62,011 nt of DNA from Bacillota bacterium (GCA_012837385.1 DURH01000015.1:1-62011); one strand, 5' to 3'; counted from the first letter of the stretch, positions 45,751 to 55,291 are shown. Program-made: numbers and translations. Notes: generated from the sequence alone by a model not told the origin.

Positions 45751-45847
45751 GCGGCTGTCACATCCTGGAAAGTCCTTACTGGGGAAGGTTTTCGCTAGCT
45801 TTTGGAGAAATAAAGTTTGATGTGAAAATTCGAAGGGAGGGAGAGTT

Positions 45848-47101
45848 ATGCGCCGCATATTGGCCTTGGCATTCCTGGTCTGTACTGTGCTCGGTGCCTG
45901 GGGCGCGGCCGCGTCGGCTAACTCTCCCTTTGGCAGCGGTGAACAAGACGTGGGCTGGGCACTGGAGGCCATTGCCGCCCTAGGAGAGAGCAGAGGTGTC
46001 CCTGGGTTTGCTGTGCCTGAGGAACCCAACCGCAGCCAAGCTGCGCTGCTGGTGGCCCGTCTGCTGCAGCATCTGGGCGGCGAGGATCGCCTGGACTCCC
46101 GCCGTTTCGGCGTGAGCCGCAATGTTTATCTGGACGACATGATCTTTACTTACAACCAGAGAGTAGAGCCAGAGAAGGCCTTTACCATCACCGAAGTGGA
46201 GGCCCTGTACCGCCTGGTTCTAGAGTTCCGCGCTGAACTTGAGGTCCTTGGCTATGCTATCCAGGACTTTAATCTGCTTTTTGCTCAAAACTCAGCAGAA
46301 GAACGGGGTATTCTTCCTGCCAACCGGCCTCTGCTTTACTCAGAACAGGCCTTGGCCGCGGCACGTAAAGCGGAGCCGAGTCGGGTTTTAGGTGCAGAAC
46401 AGGCTGAAGCCGTCATGGACACAGGAGCTGGGACGCAGGAGCCCCGCAGCCTGTGGACAGGGCAGTTTTCCCCGTCAGGACGCCTGCTGCCTCCCGCTTC
46501 CCGTTTTCTGGCCCAGGAGCCAAGCAGTGAGGAAAAAAACGCCCTGCAGATCGGCGCGCTAGAAGTGAGCGGAAGCCTGAGGCCGAACCCTGCCGGAAGC
46601 TCCAAGGAAGGGACAACCGCTGATGGGGGAGCGGGATACGGCCTCTCTGTGAAGATGGGCGATGTATCGCTCCAAACTGCGGTGGATCTAGCGGTTGACC
46701 CTCAGCTGGTGCCGAAAACTGCCAGCACGTCTGTGGATTTGAGCTGGGATTGGGCGAATATGTTCACCCTGAGTGCCGGCTACAAATTGCGGGAAAGGCT
46801 GCAAAATGGCTCTTCTGATCTGGACGATGCTCCCCTGGTCACTTCATTAGGGCTGACCGTACCCATGAATCGCGGCCAGGTGAGATTGGGCATGACCCAG
46901 GAGTGGAATTTCAGCGAGCTAGGAGGACTTGGTCCTATAAATGGTGAATCTTCTATAAGTAGGAATGTGGCTGAGCTCGGATTGAGTTACGAGCTGTTTA
47001 ACGATAGCTCCCTGCATTTCAACTATCGGCTCATCGATTTCAGCAGCATGGAAAGGGATTTAGGAGCAGAAGCGGAAGCTGCCTTTTCCATAAAGTTCTA
47101 G
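45848..47101 (+). CDS. Exported protein with degenerate SLH-like segment and C-terminal barrel
   Basis: The 417-residue protein has a signal peptide (about 1-24), a segment (about 25-80) that aligns by eye with the OmpM SLH domain but lacks key residues, a helical/linker middle and a C-terminal run of amphipathic strands ending SIKF. A terminal Phe fits an outer-membrane barrel. It may be a minor OmpM relative. The ribosome site is GGGAGGGAGAG. Confidence 0.65.
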   Translation: MRRILALAFLVCTVLGAWGAAASANSPFGSGEQDVGWALEAIAALGESRGVPGFAVPEEPNRSQAALLVARLLQHLGGEDRLDSRRFGVSRNVYLDDMIFTYNQRVEPEKAFTITEVEALYRLVLEFRAELEVLGYAIQDFNLLFAQNSAEERGILPANRPLLYSEQALAAARKAEPSRVLGAEQAEAVMDTGAGTQEPRSLWTGQFSPSGRLLPPASRFLAQEPSSEEKNALQIGALEVSGSLRPNPAGSSKEGTTADGGAGYGLSVKMGDVSLQTAVDLAVDPQLVPKTASTSVDLSWDWANMFTLSAGYKLRERLQNGSSDLDDAPLVTSLGLTVPMNRGQVRLGMTQEWNFSELGGLGPINGESSISRNVAELGLSYELFNDSSLHFNYRLIDFSSMERDLGAEAEAAFSIKF

Positions 47102-47124
47102 ACCCACACATGGAGGGATCGATT

Positions 47125-48051
47125 TTGAAAAAAGGCATTGCCGTGGCTTTGTGTTTACTATTGATGTCGGCACTTATCCCCTCTACAATGTCAGCGAATG
47201 TTACTCCCCTGAGATCCTTGGAGATCGTGGAAGAAATGCTCTATGGACAAGCCCAAGAAGGGTCGCTCCTCGAGCGTATTGAGCAGATTGAGCTGCATAT
47301 TTACGGACAAACCCAATCTGGTGCAGTACTGATGCGTATTGACAGGGTGCTCACCTTCCTGCAGGATCAGGATGGCGATGGCGGCCTGCACCTGCTGTTG
47401 AACTTGGCGGAATGGGGTTTCTCCGCGACTCTGTCAGGGGAAAAACCCATGATCGAGCGGCTCCAAGGGCTGGAGATGGTGCTCTACGGTGCAGAACGGG
47501 AAGGAAACATCTCAGAGCGCGCCGAGCGTCTGATGATGGACATCTGGGGTACTACGAAACTGGATGTGAAAAAAGTCACTTTGCCAGCGGAGACTCTGGT
47601 CAAGGTGGCACTGAACAAGACAGTGGATTCCGCCACAGCCCAAGTCGGCGATGAGATAGTGTACAGGGTAACAGAGGATGTTATGATTGACGGCAGGGTT
47701 GTTATACCAGCGGGCACTACGAGTGTGGCCAGGGTTACTGAAGTGACCGCCGCTAGACGCTTAGGTATGGATGGACGCGTCTTGGTGGATTTTGGCTATG
47801 TACCTGCACTGGATGGTACGCTAGTACGCCTCCGGGTTGATGAGCGGGCAACCGAAAAGAACCGCTCCCTGGAACTGGCTGCCGGTGCCAGCATGGCGGG
47901 GGTTATCCTCCTAGGGCCCATTGGGCTTGTGGGTGGGTACTTCGTTCGGGGCAAAGACGTGCAGATCGAGGCTAACACTCAGTTCTATGTGGAGACAGAG
48001 CGGGCTGTACCTGTCTTGGGCTTCTATTTTCGGCCTGCCCTCAACCAATAG
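47125..48051 (+). CDS. Exported repeat protein of unknown function
   Basis: The protein (about 308 residues from TTG 47125, chosen for GGAGGG seven bases upstream) has a signal peptide (about 1-25) and three copies of a short motif shaped like LYGxxxxGxLxxRIxxLE (EMLYGQAQEGSLLERIEQIE, LHIYGQTQSGAVLMRIDRV, MVLYGAEREGNISERAERL). A beta-rich C domain follows, then a hydrophobic glycine-rich segment (AGASMAGVILLGPIGLVGGYF). No family is recognised. It is probably in the periplasm or outer membrane. Confidence 0.6.
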   Translation: MKKGIAVALCLLLMSALIPSTMSANVTPLRSLEIVEEMLYGQAQEGSLLERIEQIELHIYGQTQSGAVLMRIDRVLTFLQDQDGDGGLHLLLNLAEWGFSATLSGEKPMIERLQGLEMVLYGAEREGNISERAERLMMDIWGTTKLDVKKVTLPAETLVKVALNKTVDSATAQVGDEIVYRVTEDVMIDGRVVIPAGTTSVARVTEVTAARRLGMDGRVLVDFGYVPALDGTLVRLRVDERATEKNRSLELAAGASMAGVILLGPIGLVGGYFVRGKDVQIEANTQFYVETERAVPVLGFYFRPALNQ

Positions 48052-48072
48052 CTGCTTTAATGTTCGGTCTTG

Positions 48073-48110
48073 AGAACCGCGGTCCGAAGGGTTCCACGGT
48101 TCTTGTTTTG
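48073..48110 (+). terminator. Terminator before the polysaccharide export operon
   Basis: A seven-base-pair stem (48073-48079 with 48097-48103), a 17-base loop with further pairing and a T-rich tail lie between two gene sets. Confidence 0.65.
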
Positions 48111-48156
48111 TAATACTCGAAATCCTTTACTAGTTCTGATCTGAGGTGGCGGTAAG

Positions 48157-50841
48157 ATGAAGAGACTGAGGAGAGTTATGGTGCTGGCCGTGTTAGTGTT
48201 GGCGCTCATGGCTGCGGGGGCGCCGGCTGGAGCTGGTGAGTACACTCTGGGTGTAGGGGATGTGCTCCGCATTACAGTGTGGGGCCATGCCGACCTGACG
48301 ACGGAAGTCGCCGTAAGACCTGATGGTTATCTTTCCTTTCCCCTCGTGGGAGACCTGTGGGCGGTGGATAAGACTCCAAGGGAAGTCAGGGCAGAACTGC
48401 AGAACCTTCTGACTGAGTTCATCGTGAAACCGCAGGTAACAGTGATCGTGACTCAGTTCCGCACCCTGCATGTGCAGGTCCTGGGTGAAGTGAGGGAGTC
48501 TGGATACTACCAGCTCAAAGCGGGAGCCCGCCTCTCAGACGTTCTAGCCCTCGCGGGTGGACCCACCACCACCGCTGATCTCAGCGGAGTAACTGTGACC
48601 CGCTACGTCTTGGATGCTTCTGGCACGGAGCGTACGGAAGTGATGCACATAGATGTGAACAAGTTTTTGACAGCTGGAGACGCGCAGTCCAATCCGATCA
48701 TCGAGAGTGGAGATTTGGTTTTTGTTCCACCATCCGGGCGAGTGGCAATCTTCGGCGAAGTGCGCAGCCCGGCAAGTTATGATCTAGGGCGCGGCGAGGG
48801 CCTCCTTGACCTTTTGGCCATGGCTGGCGGAGCGCTGGACACTGCTGATCTTGAAAGGGTCGTAGTAACCAGCCACACGGGCTCTGCAGCAGTCGAACGC
48901 CTAGTTGATGTCCAGGAGCTGCTCTCCGGTAGAGGACAAGCAGTTCATCTCCAACCCAACGATGTGGTTTTCGTCCCCAAGAAACAGCAGGTTATGGTGC
49001 TGGGGGCAGTGAGAAATCCAGGCATTTATCCTTTACATAGTGAAGCCCGCCTCATCGATCTGATCGCTAGGGCAGGAGGACTGCTGCCAACGGGTGACGC
49101 CACTGCAGTGTCCATTACCCGCAGCGGAGTGGAGCAGGAGATTCTAGTAGCCGATATCCAACCGGCCCTCAGCGGCAGGCCTGGAGGGGATAATCCTACT
49201 CTGCAGCCCGACGACTTGATCTTCGTGCCTGAAGGTTATCAGAATGCCTTGGTGCTGGGCGAAGTGCGCAGCCCCGGTTCTTTTGAGGTGCGGGAGCAGA
49301 CTAGGATCTTGGATCTCCTGGCCAAAGCTGGTGGAACCTCCGATCGCGCAGGTGAAGAGCTCACCCTCCTTAGGGATGGGGTGGCGACAGTAATAGATCT
49401 CGGTGCCCTGGAGCGTTTGGGCCTGCAGAACGAAAAGGTGCTGCCAGGCGATGTCATTTACGTGGCTGAGGGAAGCAGGCAGGTTCTCGTCCTTGGCGAG
49501 GTTGAGAAACCCGGTTCTTATCAGTTCCGCCGCGGTGACAGGCTTTTGGATGCAATTGGCTACGCCGGCGGTTTAACTGCAGATGCCCTGGAGGAGCAGG
49601 TGTCCCTCAGCAGGGAAACAGAACAAGGCGCCGAAGTTTTGACGTTTAACTTCCGAGAGCTGATGAGCAATCGCTTCCTTCCTGAGAATTTGCCTCTCCA
49701 GAGCGGCGATGTGATCATCGTGCCCCGTGCTACCCGCGGCGTGATTGTGTTAGGAGAAGTCCAGCGTCCTGGCTACTATCAGTACAAGTACGGTGATAGT
49801 ATCCTTGATGCCATTATGCTGGCCGGCGGCTTTTTAGAGAGTGCTGATGAGCAGGAAGTATCCCTCACCAGGCAGAGCCCAGAGGGAACGGTGGTGGAGA
49901 CCATCAATTTTGGCCAGCTGCAGGAAGACCGCTTCTTGGCAGGCGACAGGCTGCTCGAGGATGGAGATTTGATCGTTGTGCCCCGCAGCAGCAGAAGTGC
50001 CTTGGTGTTAGGTGAGGTGCGCGATCCCGGTTACTATGTGTTCTCGGCAGGACAGACCTATCTAGATCTGATCGGCAGAGCCGGCGGCTTTACCGCCGAT
50101 GCAGACCCTGCTAGAGTGGCTGTAACTCGGGAGGAACTCGATGGTGTGGTGACTGAAACAGTGAACCTAGATGTGCTCACTGGTTCGGATTACAGCCGCA
50201 AGCTGGTCGGTGGAGAAGTTATCTCAGTTCCGAAGGCTGATAATAGGGTTTTGGTCTTTGGCGATGTGGTCAGGGCAGGGGCCTACACACTGCCTCCCCA
50301 GGGGCAGCTCCTTGATATCCTGGCTGAAGCAGGAGGGCTGCAGTCCAACTTAGGAACTGAACAGGTGGTTGTTACCAGGCAGCTGCCTGATGGCGAGCGT
50401 ATTTGGCAGGTCAGCTTCGCGCAGCTTATGGGAGCGCAGAGTGAGCACAATCTGTCCCTCTCTGGTGGAGATGTGGTCTATGTGCCGGCGGCTCGTAAGC
50501 AGATCCTGGTTCTGGGTATGGTGAAGAACCCGGGTGTGTATAACCTTCCTGTGGGAGCAAGACTCATGGATGCCATCGGCCTGGCAGGGGGTCCCCTGGA
50601 TAGGGCGGCCTTGGAGAATGTGGGGATCTATCGTGATGGCAGCATAGAACAGGCTGAACAGGTTGCCATGGGGCAGGACAAGCAGTTGTTCACAGGCGAT
50701 GTGAAGGAGAACCCTATGCTCCAGCCTGGCGACATCATCTATATACCCGAAACCACGAAACCCGATTGGACAAAGATCTTTGGATTTGTGGGAGCCATTA
50801 GTTCATTCAAGAGTGCAATCTTTAACATCTTTGACTGGTAG
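48157..50841 (+). CDS. Wza-type polysaccharide export protein with nine SLBB domains
   Basis: The 894-residue protein has a signal peptide (about 1-26), a Poly_export domain (about 27-105: YTLGVGDVLRITVWGHADLTTEVAVRPDG) and nine tandem SLBB repeats, each opening like VLVLGEVxxPGxY and containing LLDxIxxAGG. Wza-like exporters usually have one to three. There is no lipobox Cys. The C-terminal segment (DWTKIFGFVGAISSFKSAIFNIFDW-like) may be the membrane helix. It is followed at once by Wzz, kinase and phosphatase genes. Confidence 0.9.
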   Translation: MKRLRRVMVLAVLVLALMAAGAPAGAGEYTLGVGDVLRITVWGHADLTTEVAVRPDGYLSFPLVGDLWAVDKTPREVRAELQNLLTEFIVKPQVTVIVTQFRTLHVQVLGEVRESGYYQLKAGARLSDVLALAGGPTTTADLSGVTVTRYVLDASGTERTEVMHIDVNKFLTAGDAQSNPIIESGDLVFVPPSGRVAIFGEVRSPASYDLGRGEGLLDLLAMAGGALDTADLERVVVTSHTGSAAVERLVDVQELLSGRGQAVHLQPNDVVFVPKKQQVMVLGAVRNPGIYPLHSEARLIDLIARAGGLLPTGDATAVSITRSGVEQEILVADIQPALSGRPGGDNPTLQPDDLIFVPEGYQNALVLGEVRSPGSFEVREQTRILDLLAKAGGTSDRAGEELTLLRDGVATVIDLGALERLGLQNEKVLPGDVIYVAEGSRQVLVLGEVEKPGSYQFRRGDRLLDAIGYAGGLTADALEEQVSLSRETEQGAEVLTFNFRELMSNRFLPENLPLQSGDVIIVPRATRGVIVLGEVQRPGYYQYKYGDSILDAIMLAGGFLESADEQEVSLTRQSPEGTVVETINFGQLQEDRFLAGDRLLEDGDLIVVPRSSRSALVLGEVRDPGYYVFSAGQTYLDLIGRAGGFTADADPARVAVTREELDGVVTETVNLDVLTGSDYSRKLVGGEVISVPKADNRVLVFGDVVRAGAYTLPPQGQLLDILAEAGGLQSNLGTEQVVVTRQLPDGERIWQVSFAQLMGAQSEHNLSLSGGDVVYVPAARKQILVLGMVKNPGVYNLPVGARLMDAIGLAGGPLDRAALENVGIYRDGSIEQAEQVAMGQDKQLFTGDVKENPMLQPGDIIYIPETTKPDWTKIFGFVGAISSFKSAIFNIFDW

Positions 50842-50853
50842 GTGGTGGCAGCA

Positions 50854-52293
50854 GTGGAAGTTGAAGAAATGGATCTTCGAGAGTACTGGGATATCATCGT
50901 CAGAAAGTACAAGCTGATTATCGCGGTCTTCCTTTTGACAGTTGTGGGGGTTACCACCTATAGTTTGCTGGCCACACCCATCTACGAGGCGTTCACGACT
51001 GTGATCGTCCGGGAAGCCGCTTCAGGCGCTGAATCCCTACTCTTTGACGGCGTGGTTTCCCTAGGTAAGAACACGGCACAGAACTACATTCAGATCATGA
51101 AGAGCAGGACCCTTCTTGAGAATGTTGCTGAGGCGATCGGCAGGGAGGATGTGACCCCGGCGAGCCTGGAAAAGGCTATCACCATTCAGCCCATTCAGGG
51201 CAGTGATGTTCTCAAGATATCCATGCAGTCTCCGGAACCGGATTTGGCTCAAGCAGTAGTGAACAAGCTGGCGGATGTGTTTATTTCTTGGAACCTAGAT
51301 TATCAGCAAAATGACAGAAGGACTGCTCGCCAGTTCATCGAGGCACAGCTCCAAACAGTGGAGACGGACCTGAGGATGGCAGAGGAAAGGCTGCAGACCT
51401 TCAAGGAGCAACAGGGAGTGTTAGCACCCACGCAGGAGACTACTGCCATGGTAGGGCAGCTGGCCTCTTTGCAGACCAGTTTAACTGAGCTGACAATCGC
51501 CAAGCAGGAAACAAATGAGAGGATCAGGCAGGTGCGGGCCAGCCTCGCTGAGCAAGATGAGACCCTAATCTCGTCCACCACTATCGCGGATAACCGTTTT
51601 GTTACTGAGTACCGCAGCCGCTTGGCAGATCTGGAAGTAAGGCTGTCCAGCGCCAAGGAGAAATACACCGACCGCCATCCGGAGATTGTGTCCCTACAAG
51701 CCGAGATTGAGGACGTCAAGGCTAAGCTCACTGAGGAAGTGGAGCGGGTGGTTGGCACTGAAACAAGGACACTGAACACGATTTATCAGCAGTTATATGG
51801 AACGCTGATCAACCTCGAGGTGGAAGCCAATGCCCTTAAGGCCAGGGAAGAGGCCCTGCTCAGCATTATAGCTGAACGAGAAGCCGAGTTGAGTACTCTC
51901 CCTGCGCAAGAACTGGAGCTGGCCAGGTTGATGCGGGAGGCCAAGGTTCTTGAGGAATTATTCATTTTACTGCGCACCAGGCGGGAAGAGGCGCGCATTT
52001 CCGAAGCCATGCAGACTGCTGATGTGCAGGTAATTGATGCCGCCATGCTGCCCGAGCAGCCAGTGAAGCCCAGGGTAAAGCTGAACATCGCCATAGGCGG
52101 GGTACTTGGCGTGTTCCTAGGTGTAGGACTGGCCTTCCTCTTGGAGTTCTTGGACAACACCTTGAAGACAAAGGAAGATGCAGAACGGGTTCTGGGGCTG
52201 CCTGTGCTGGGACAGATCCCGGACTTCAGCAAAGTGAACACAGCACAGAGGAAGAGATCGGCGAGGAGAAGGGGACGTGGATTGAGTGCGTAA
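50854..52293 (+). CDS. Wzz/GumC-type polysaccharide co-polymerase
   Basis: The 479-residue protein has two transmembrane helices (about 18-38 and 410-430), a periplasmic region with long coiled coils, and a Pro-rich segment before the second helix (AAMLPEQPVKPRVKLNIAIGG). The cytoplasmic tail ends in basic residues. It sets chain length with the tyrosine kinase. I choose GTG at 50854, eight bases after AGGTGG; other in-frame GTGs lie at 50842 and 50845. Confidence 0.9.
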   Translation: MEVEEMDLREYWDIIVRKYKLIIAVFLLTVVGVTTYSLLATPIYEAFTTVIVREAASGAESLLFDGVVSLGKNTAQNYIQIMKSRTLLENVAEAIGREDVTPASLEKAITIQPIQGSDVLKISMQSPEPDLAQAVVNKLADVFISWNLDYQQNDRRTARQFIEAQLQTVETDLRMAEERLQTFKEQQGVLAPTQETTAMVGQLASLQTSLTELTIAKQETNERIRQVRASLAEQDETLISSTTIADNRFVTEYRSRLADLEVRLSSAKEKYTDRHPEIVSLQAEIEDVKAKLTEEVERVVGTETRTLNTIYQQLYGTLINLEVEANALKAREEALLSIIAEREAELSTLPAQELELARLMREAKVLEELFILLRTRREEARISEAMQTADVQVIDAAMLPEQPVKPRVKLNIAIGGVLGVFLGVGLAFLLEFLDNTLKTKEDAERVLGLPVLGQIPDFSKVNTAQRKRSARRRGRGLSA

Positions 52294-52987
52294 AAGAAGA
52301 AACAGACGAAACACAGAGCGCCCACTCATCATCCAGGGTGATCCCAAGGCCATTGGCAGCGAGGCGTTTAGGACTCTCAGGACTAATCTGCAGTTCACCA
52401 GCCCCGATCGGGAGACAAAGACTATTCTGGTCACTAGTGTGGCGCCTGGGGACGGAAAAACAACGGTTGCGGCCAACCTGGCTGCCGCGTGGTCCCAATC
52501 AGGGGCCCGGGTTGTGTTGGTGAGCTGTGACCTGAGGCGTCCCGTGGTGCATCAAATTTTCGGAGTGTCCAACACTCCAGGGTTATCTGCATATCTCAGC
52601 GGCCGAGTCGCCTTGGAAGATGTGATCACGCCCACGAAAGTACAGGATTTGGATGTTATTCCCGCTGGGCCGGTTCCGCCTAACCCGGCGGAGCTGCTTC
52701 AGTCCAAGGCTATGACGGTGGCCTTACGGGAGCTGAGGAATGAGTATGATATTGTGATTTGCGATGGCGCACCGGTTATTGCCGTTACTGACGCGGCAGT
52801 GGTGGCCAGCCAGACCGATGGTACCGTCTTGGTTGTACATGCCAACAAAACGCCGCGTGATGCTGCAGTGCACGCTAAGCAGCTTTTGGAGCAGGCTAAT
52901 GCCCGAATTCTGGGTGTGGTAATGAACAAGGTGGATCCTCAGGGACAAGGCTATTACTATTATTACTACTATCATGATACGGAGTAG
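52286..52987 (+). CDS. Bacterial tyrosine kinase (CapB/YwqD-like)
   Basis: The 233-residue protein has Walker A APGDGKTT, Walker A' VSCDLRRPV, Walker B-like VICDGAPV and a C-terminal tyrosine cluster of seven consecutive Tyr followed by HDTE, the autophosphorylation tail. The kinase and its Wzz-type activator are separate proteins, the Firmicute arrangement. It overlaps the Wzz-like gene by eight bases. Confidence 0.94.
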   Translation: MRKRRNRRNTERPLIIQGDPKAIGSEAFRTLRTNLQFTSPDRETKTILVTSVAPGDGKTTVAANLAAAWSQSGARVVLVSCDLRRPVVHQIFGVSNTPGLSAYLSGRVALEDVITPTKVQDLDVIPAGPVPPNPAELLQSKAMTVALRELRNEYDIVICDGAPVIAVTDAAVVASQTDGTVLVVHANKTPRDAAVHAKQLLEQANARILGVVMNKVDPQGQGYYYYYYYHDTE

Positions 52988-52991
52988 GCCT

Positions 52992-53759
52992 ATGATTGAC
53001 CTGCATGCGCACATCCTGCCAGCTGTGGATGACGGCCCTGCTGATCTGGAGGAGTCCCTGGCCATGGGCAGGGCCGCAGTGGAGCAGGGGCTCACAGCCG
53101 TGGCTGCCACTCCTCACTTTTTCGGGAGGCCTTCCTGGTCAGAGATCAAGGAGCGCGTGGCGGAACTCAAGGGACATTTTGCCCAGGCTGGCCTGGCTGT
53201 AGATCTCGTGGCAGGAGCAGAACTGATGCTGGACACGAATCTGCTTGGGCTGGAGGCTGAGGAGATTCCCACCTACGGCGATCAGGGCAGGTTTTGTCTC
53301 ATCGAGTTTCCGATGCACCAACATCCGGTGTACACAGCAGAGGTGCTTTTTGATCTCCAGACCAAGGGGATTACTCCCATTATTGCCCATCCGGAACGCT
53401 ACAGCGTGGTTAGGCAAGACCCTAATGTTATCCTGGAATGGCTGGAACAGGGGTGTTTGATCCAGCTGAACGCAGGCAGTATCCTAGGCCGCTTCGGATC
53501 CCAGGTGGCTGATACCGCGGAGATTCTCCTTACCCACGATATGGTTCAGTTTGTAGCAAGTGACGCCCACCATGTTCAGCGCCGGGGTTTGAATCTCCCT
53601 GAAGCTTATCCGGTGCTGGTTAAGCATTTAGGTGAAGATGGTGCCAACGAGTTGGTGGAAGTAAACCCCCAGGCTGTGCTGGCTGGGGATTTCACTCTGC
53701 AGCGCCAACCCCGCCCCTACCAGAGAAGGCGCTTCTTCTTTCCCTTTCGGCGCAGGTGA
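52992..53759 (+). CDS. PHP-type tyrosine phosphatase (CpsB/YwqE-like)
   Basis: The 255-residue protein begins MIDLHAHILPAVDDGP and contains ATPHFFGRP, IIAHPERY and SDAHHVQRR, the metal-binding motifs of CpsB-type phosphatases. It dephosphorylates the kinase's tyrosine tail. The ATG at 52992 has GGAG seven bases before it. Confidence 0.94.
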   Translation: MIDLHAHILPAVDDGPADLEESLAMGRAAVEQGLTAVAATPHFFGRPSWSEIKERVAELKGHFAQAGLAVDLVAGAELMLDTNLLGLEAEEIPTYGDQGRFCLIEFPMHQHPVYTAEVLFDLQTKGITPIIAHPERYSVVRQDPNVILEWLEQGCLIQLNAGSILGRFGSQVADTAEILLTHDMVQFVASDAHHVQRRGLNLPEAYPVLVKHLGEDGANELVEVNPQAVLAGDFTLQRQPRPYQRRRFFFPFRRR

Positions 53760-53810
53760 AAGAATAGCAGTTCCCGTCTTTCCGTATATTATAGACGGGA
53801 GGTGTTGTTG

Positions 53811-53948
53811 GTGATTTTCTGCAGACATGCACGGACCACTAAGGATCCAGATGGCAGGTTGGAATTTCACTGCACACATTTCGAGCGGAGAATGGATATA
53901 GATTTTTTGGAAAGGTGCCAGTTTTGCCCGCAGTATGAGACTAGTTAG
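53811..53948 (+). CDS. 45-residue Cys/His protein
   Basis: A GTG at 53811, eight bases after GGGAGG, opens a 45-codon frame with Cys4, His6, Cys24, His26 and a CQFC knuckle (Cys38, Cys41). The Cys/His spacing suggests one small zinc site. A 7-bp inverted repeat (53773-53779 with 53793-53799) overlaps the ribosome site. The frame fills the gap between the phosphatase and the VanZ-like gene. No family is recognised. Confidence 0.6.
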   Translation: MIFCRHARTTKDPDGRLEFHCTHFERRMDIDFLERCQFCPQYETS

Positions 53949-53973
53949 GGTGCACCCTATTGGAAGGGGTATT

Positions 53974-54432
53974 ATGTTGGTACAATGGGCTGTTGTGGCC
54001 GCGTATGTGCTGGCCATGTTCTTTTTTACGCGTCAAGATGTTTCCGGTGCGGGTCACACGGCTCAACTGCTGGCGAGGCTGCTTCCCCATCTTAGTGGGG
54101 CCGAGCTCAGGCAGCTCGTTTTCTTACTCCGCAAAGCTGGACATGTATTGGCCTACGCGCTTCTGACCTTTCTAGTGTACAGAGCTGCGTCTAGAACAAA
54201 GAAGCTGCAGGGCCGGCCTGTACTGGTCTCTATGTTGTTTTCTCTGCTGGTGGCTGCCGGGGATGAGAGTTTTCAGAGCCGCCTGCAGCACCGCAGCGGG
54301 ATGTTTAATGATGTGCTTATTGATGGGTTAGGAATCAGTGCGGCAGCAGCCATGCTCTGGCTGCGGGTTCGCCTGCAGAGCAAGCACCACAAGGAGGTAG
54401 TAGAAGATAATGTTGAGAACGAATGCATCTAG
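53974..54432 (+). CDS. VanZ-like membrane protein
   Basis: The 152-residue protein has about four hydrophobic helices and the VanZ pattern RKAGHVLAYALLTFLVYR, DESFQSRLQHRSGMFNDVLIDGLG. The function of chromosomal VanZ-like proteins is unclear. I choose ATG 53974 (after GGAAGGGG) rather than 53935, which lacks a ribosome site. Confidence 0.8.
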   Translation: MLVQWAVVAAYVLAMFFFTRQDVSGAGHTAQLLARLLPHLSGAELRQLVFLLRKAGHVLAYALLTFLVYRAASRTKKLQGRPVLVSMLFSLLVAAGDESFQSRLQHRSGMFNDVLIDGLGISAAAAMLWLRVRLQSKHHKEVVEDNVENECI

Positions 54433-55291
54433 GTTGGTTAGGCTTTCAGTCCAAGGGCAGATTACTCCGCCCCTCCAGCGCACGCCCTATAGAGTAGATC
54501 GGGAGGGAGTGCCCTTTGTCTTACCTGGGACCGGGGGCATCGCCTATAATGTGAAAGTGGGCGATCCAGCCTTTGGGTGGGTCGGCGATCATGTGGAGCC
54601 TGGCGTTTCCACCGCGGCCAGTATTGACGAGCGCAGTGGGGCCAGGAACCAGGCGTACAACACCCTCACTTGTGTAGGTAATGAAGCTGTGGTGATTTCC
54701 GGTGATGCTAAGGGAGCTAAGGGCATAGTCACAGGGAAGCATGGGGGAATCGAACACGTGATTATCGATTTCGCCCAGGAAGATTTGGAGAAAATGGTGA
54801 TTGAGGATAAAGTGCTCATCAAGGCCTATGGATTAGGGCTAGAGCTGCTTGATTACCCAGGCATTACTGTGCGCAACCTAGATCCTGGCCTCTTGAATAA
54901 GCTGGAGCTGAGCGAGGAAAACGGCAGATTGATTGTGCCCGTGGCAGCCAAGATTCCCGCTCGCCTCATGGGCTCCGGAATTGGTGCTTCCACCACTGCC
55001 TCTGGCGATTACGATATTACCACCACCGACCAGGAGGAGATCAAGGCCTTGGGCATTGATCAGCTGAAGTTCGGTGACTTAGTGGCTTTGGAAGACTCAG
55101 ACAACCGTTTCGGCCGCAGCTACCGCAAGGGAGCGCTCACTGTGGGAGTGGTGGTCCACTCCGACTGCCTCGTGGCAGGGCATGGGCCAGGTGTGACTAC
55201 GCTGTTTACCTGTATCGACGGCAGTCTAGATGTACGCATCGATGCGGAGGCCAACATCGCCCGCATCCTGCAGATTGGTACCTATCGCTAG
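54410..55291 (+). CDS. DUF4438 family protein
   Basis: The 293-residue soluble protein resembles DUF4438 proteins: PFVLPGTGGIAYNVKVGDPAFGW, GHDAKGAKGIVTGKHGG-type loop, RLMGSGIGASTTASGDYDI and VVVHSDCLVAGHGPGV. No activity is established for the family. It overlaps the VanZ-like gene by 23 bases. AAGGAGG lies about 12 bases upstream, a long spacing. Confidence 0.78.
   Translation: MLRTNASRLVRLSVQGQITPPLQRTPYRVDREGVPFVLPGTGGIAYNVKVGDPAFGWVGDHVEPGVSTAASIDERSGARNQAYNTLTCVGNEAVVISGDAKGAKGIVTGKHGGIEHVIIDFAQEDLEKMVIEDKVLIKAYGLGLELLDYPGITVRNLDPGLLNKLELSEENGRLIVPVAAKIPARLMGSGIGASTTASGDYDITTTDQEEIKALGIDQLKFGDLVALEDSDNRFGRSYRKGALTVGVVVHSDCLVAGHGPGVTTLFTCIDGSLDVRIDAEANIARILQIGTYR

Noticed and set aside
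48157-50841. Repeated DNA in the SLBB exporter as a recombination or CRISPR-like array
   Set aside because: The repeats are at the protein level and diverged in DNA; they are simply nine SLBB domains.
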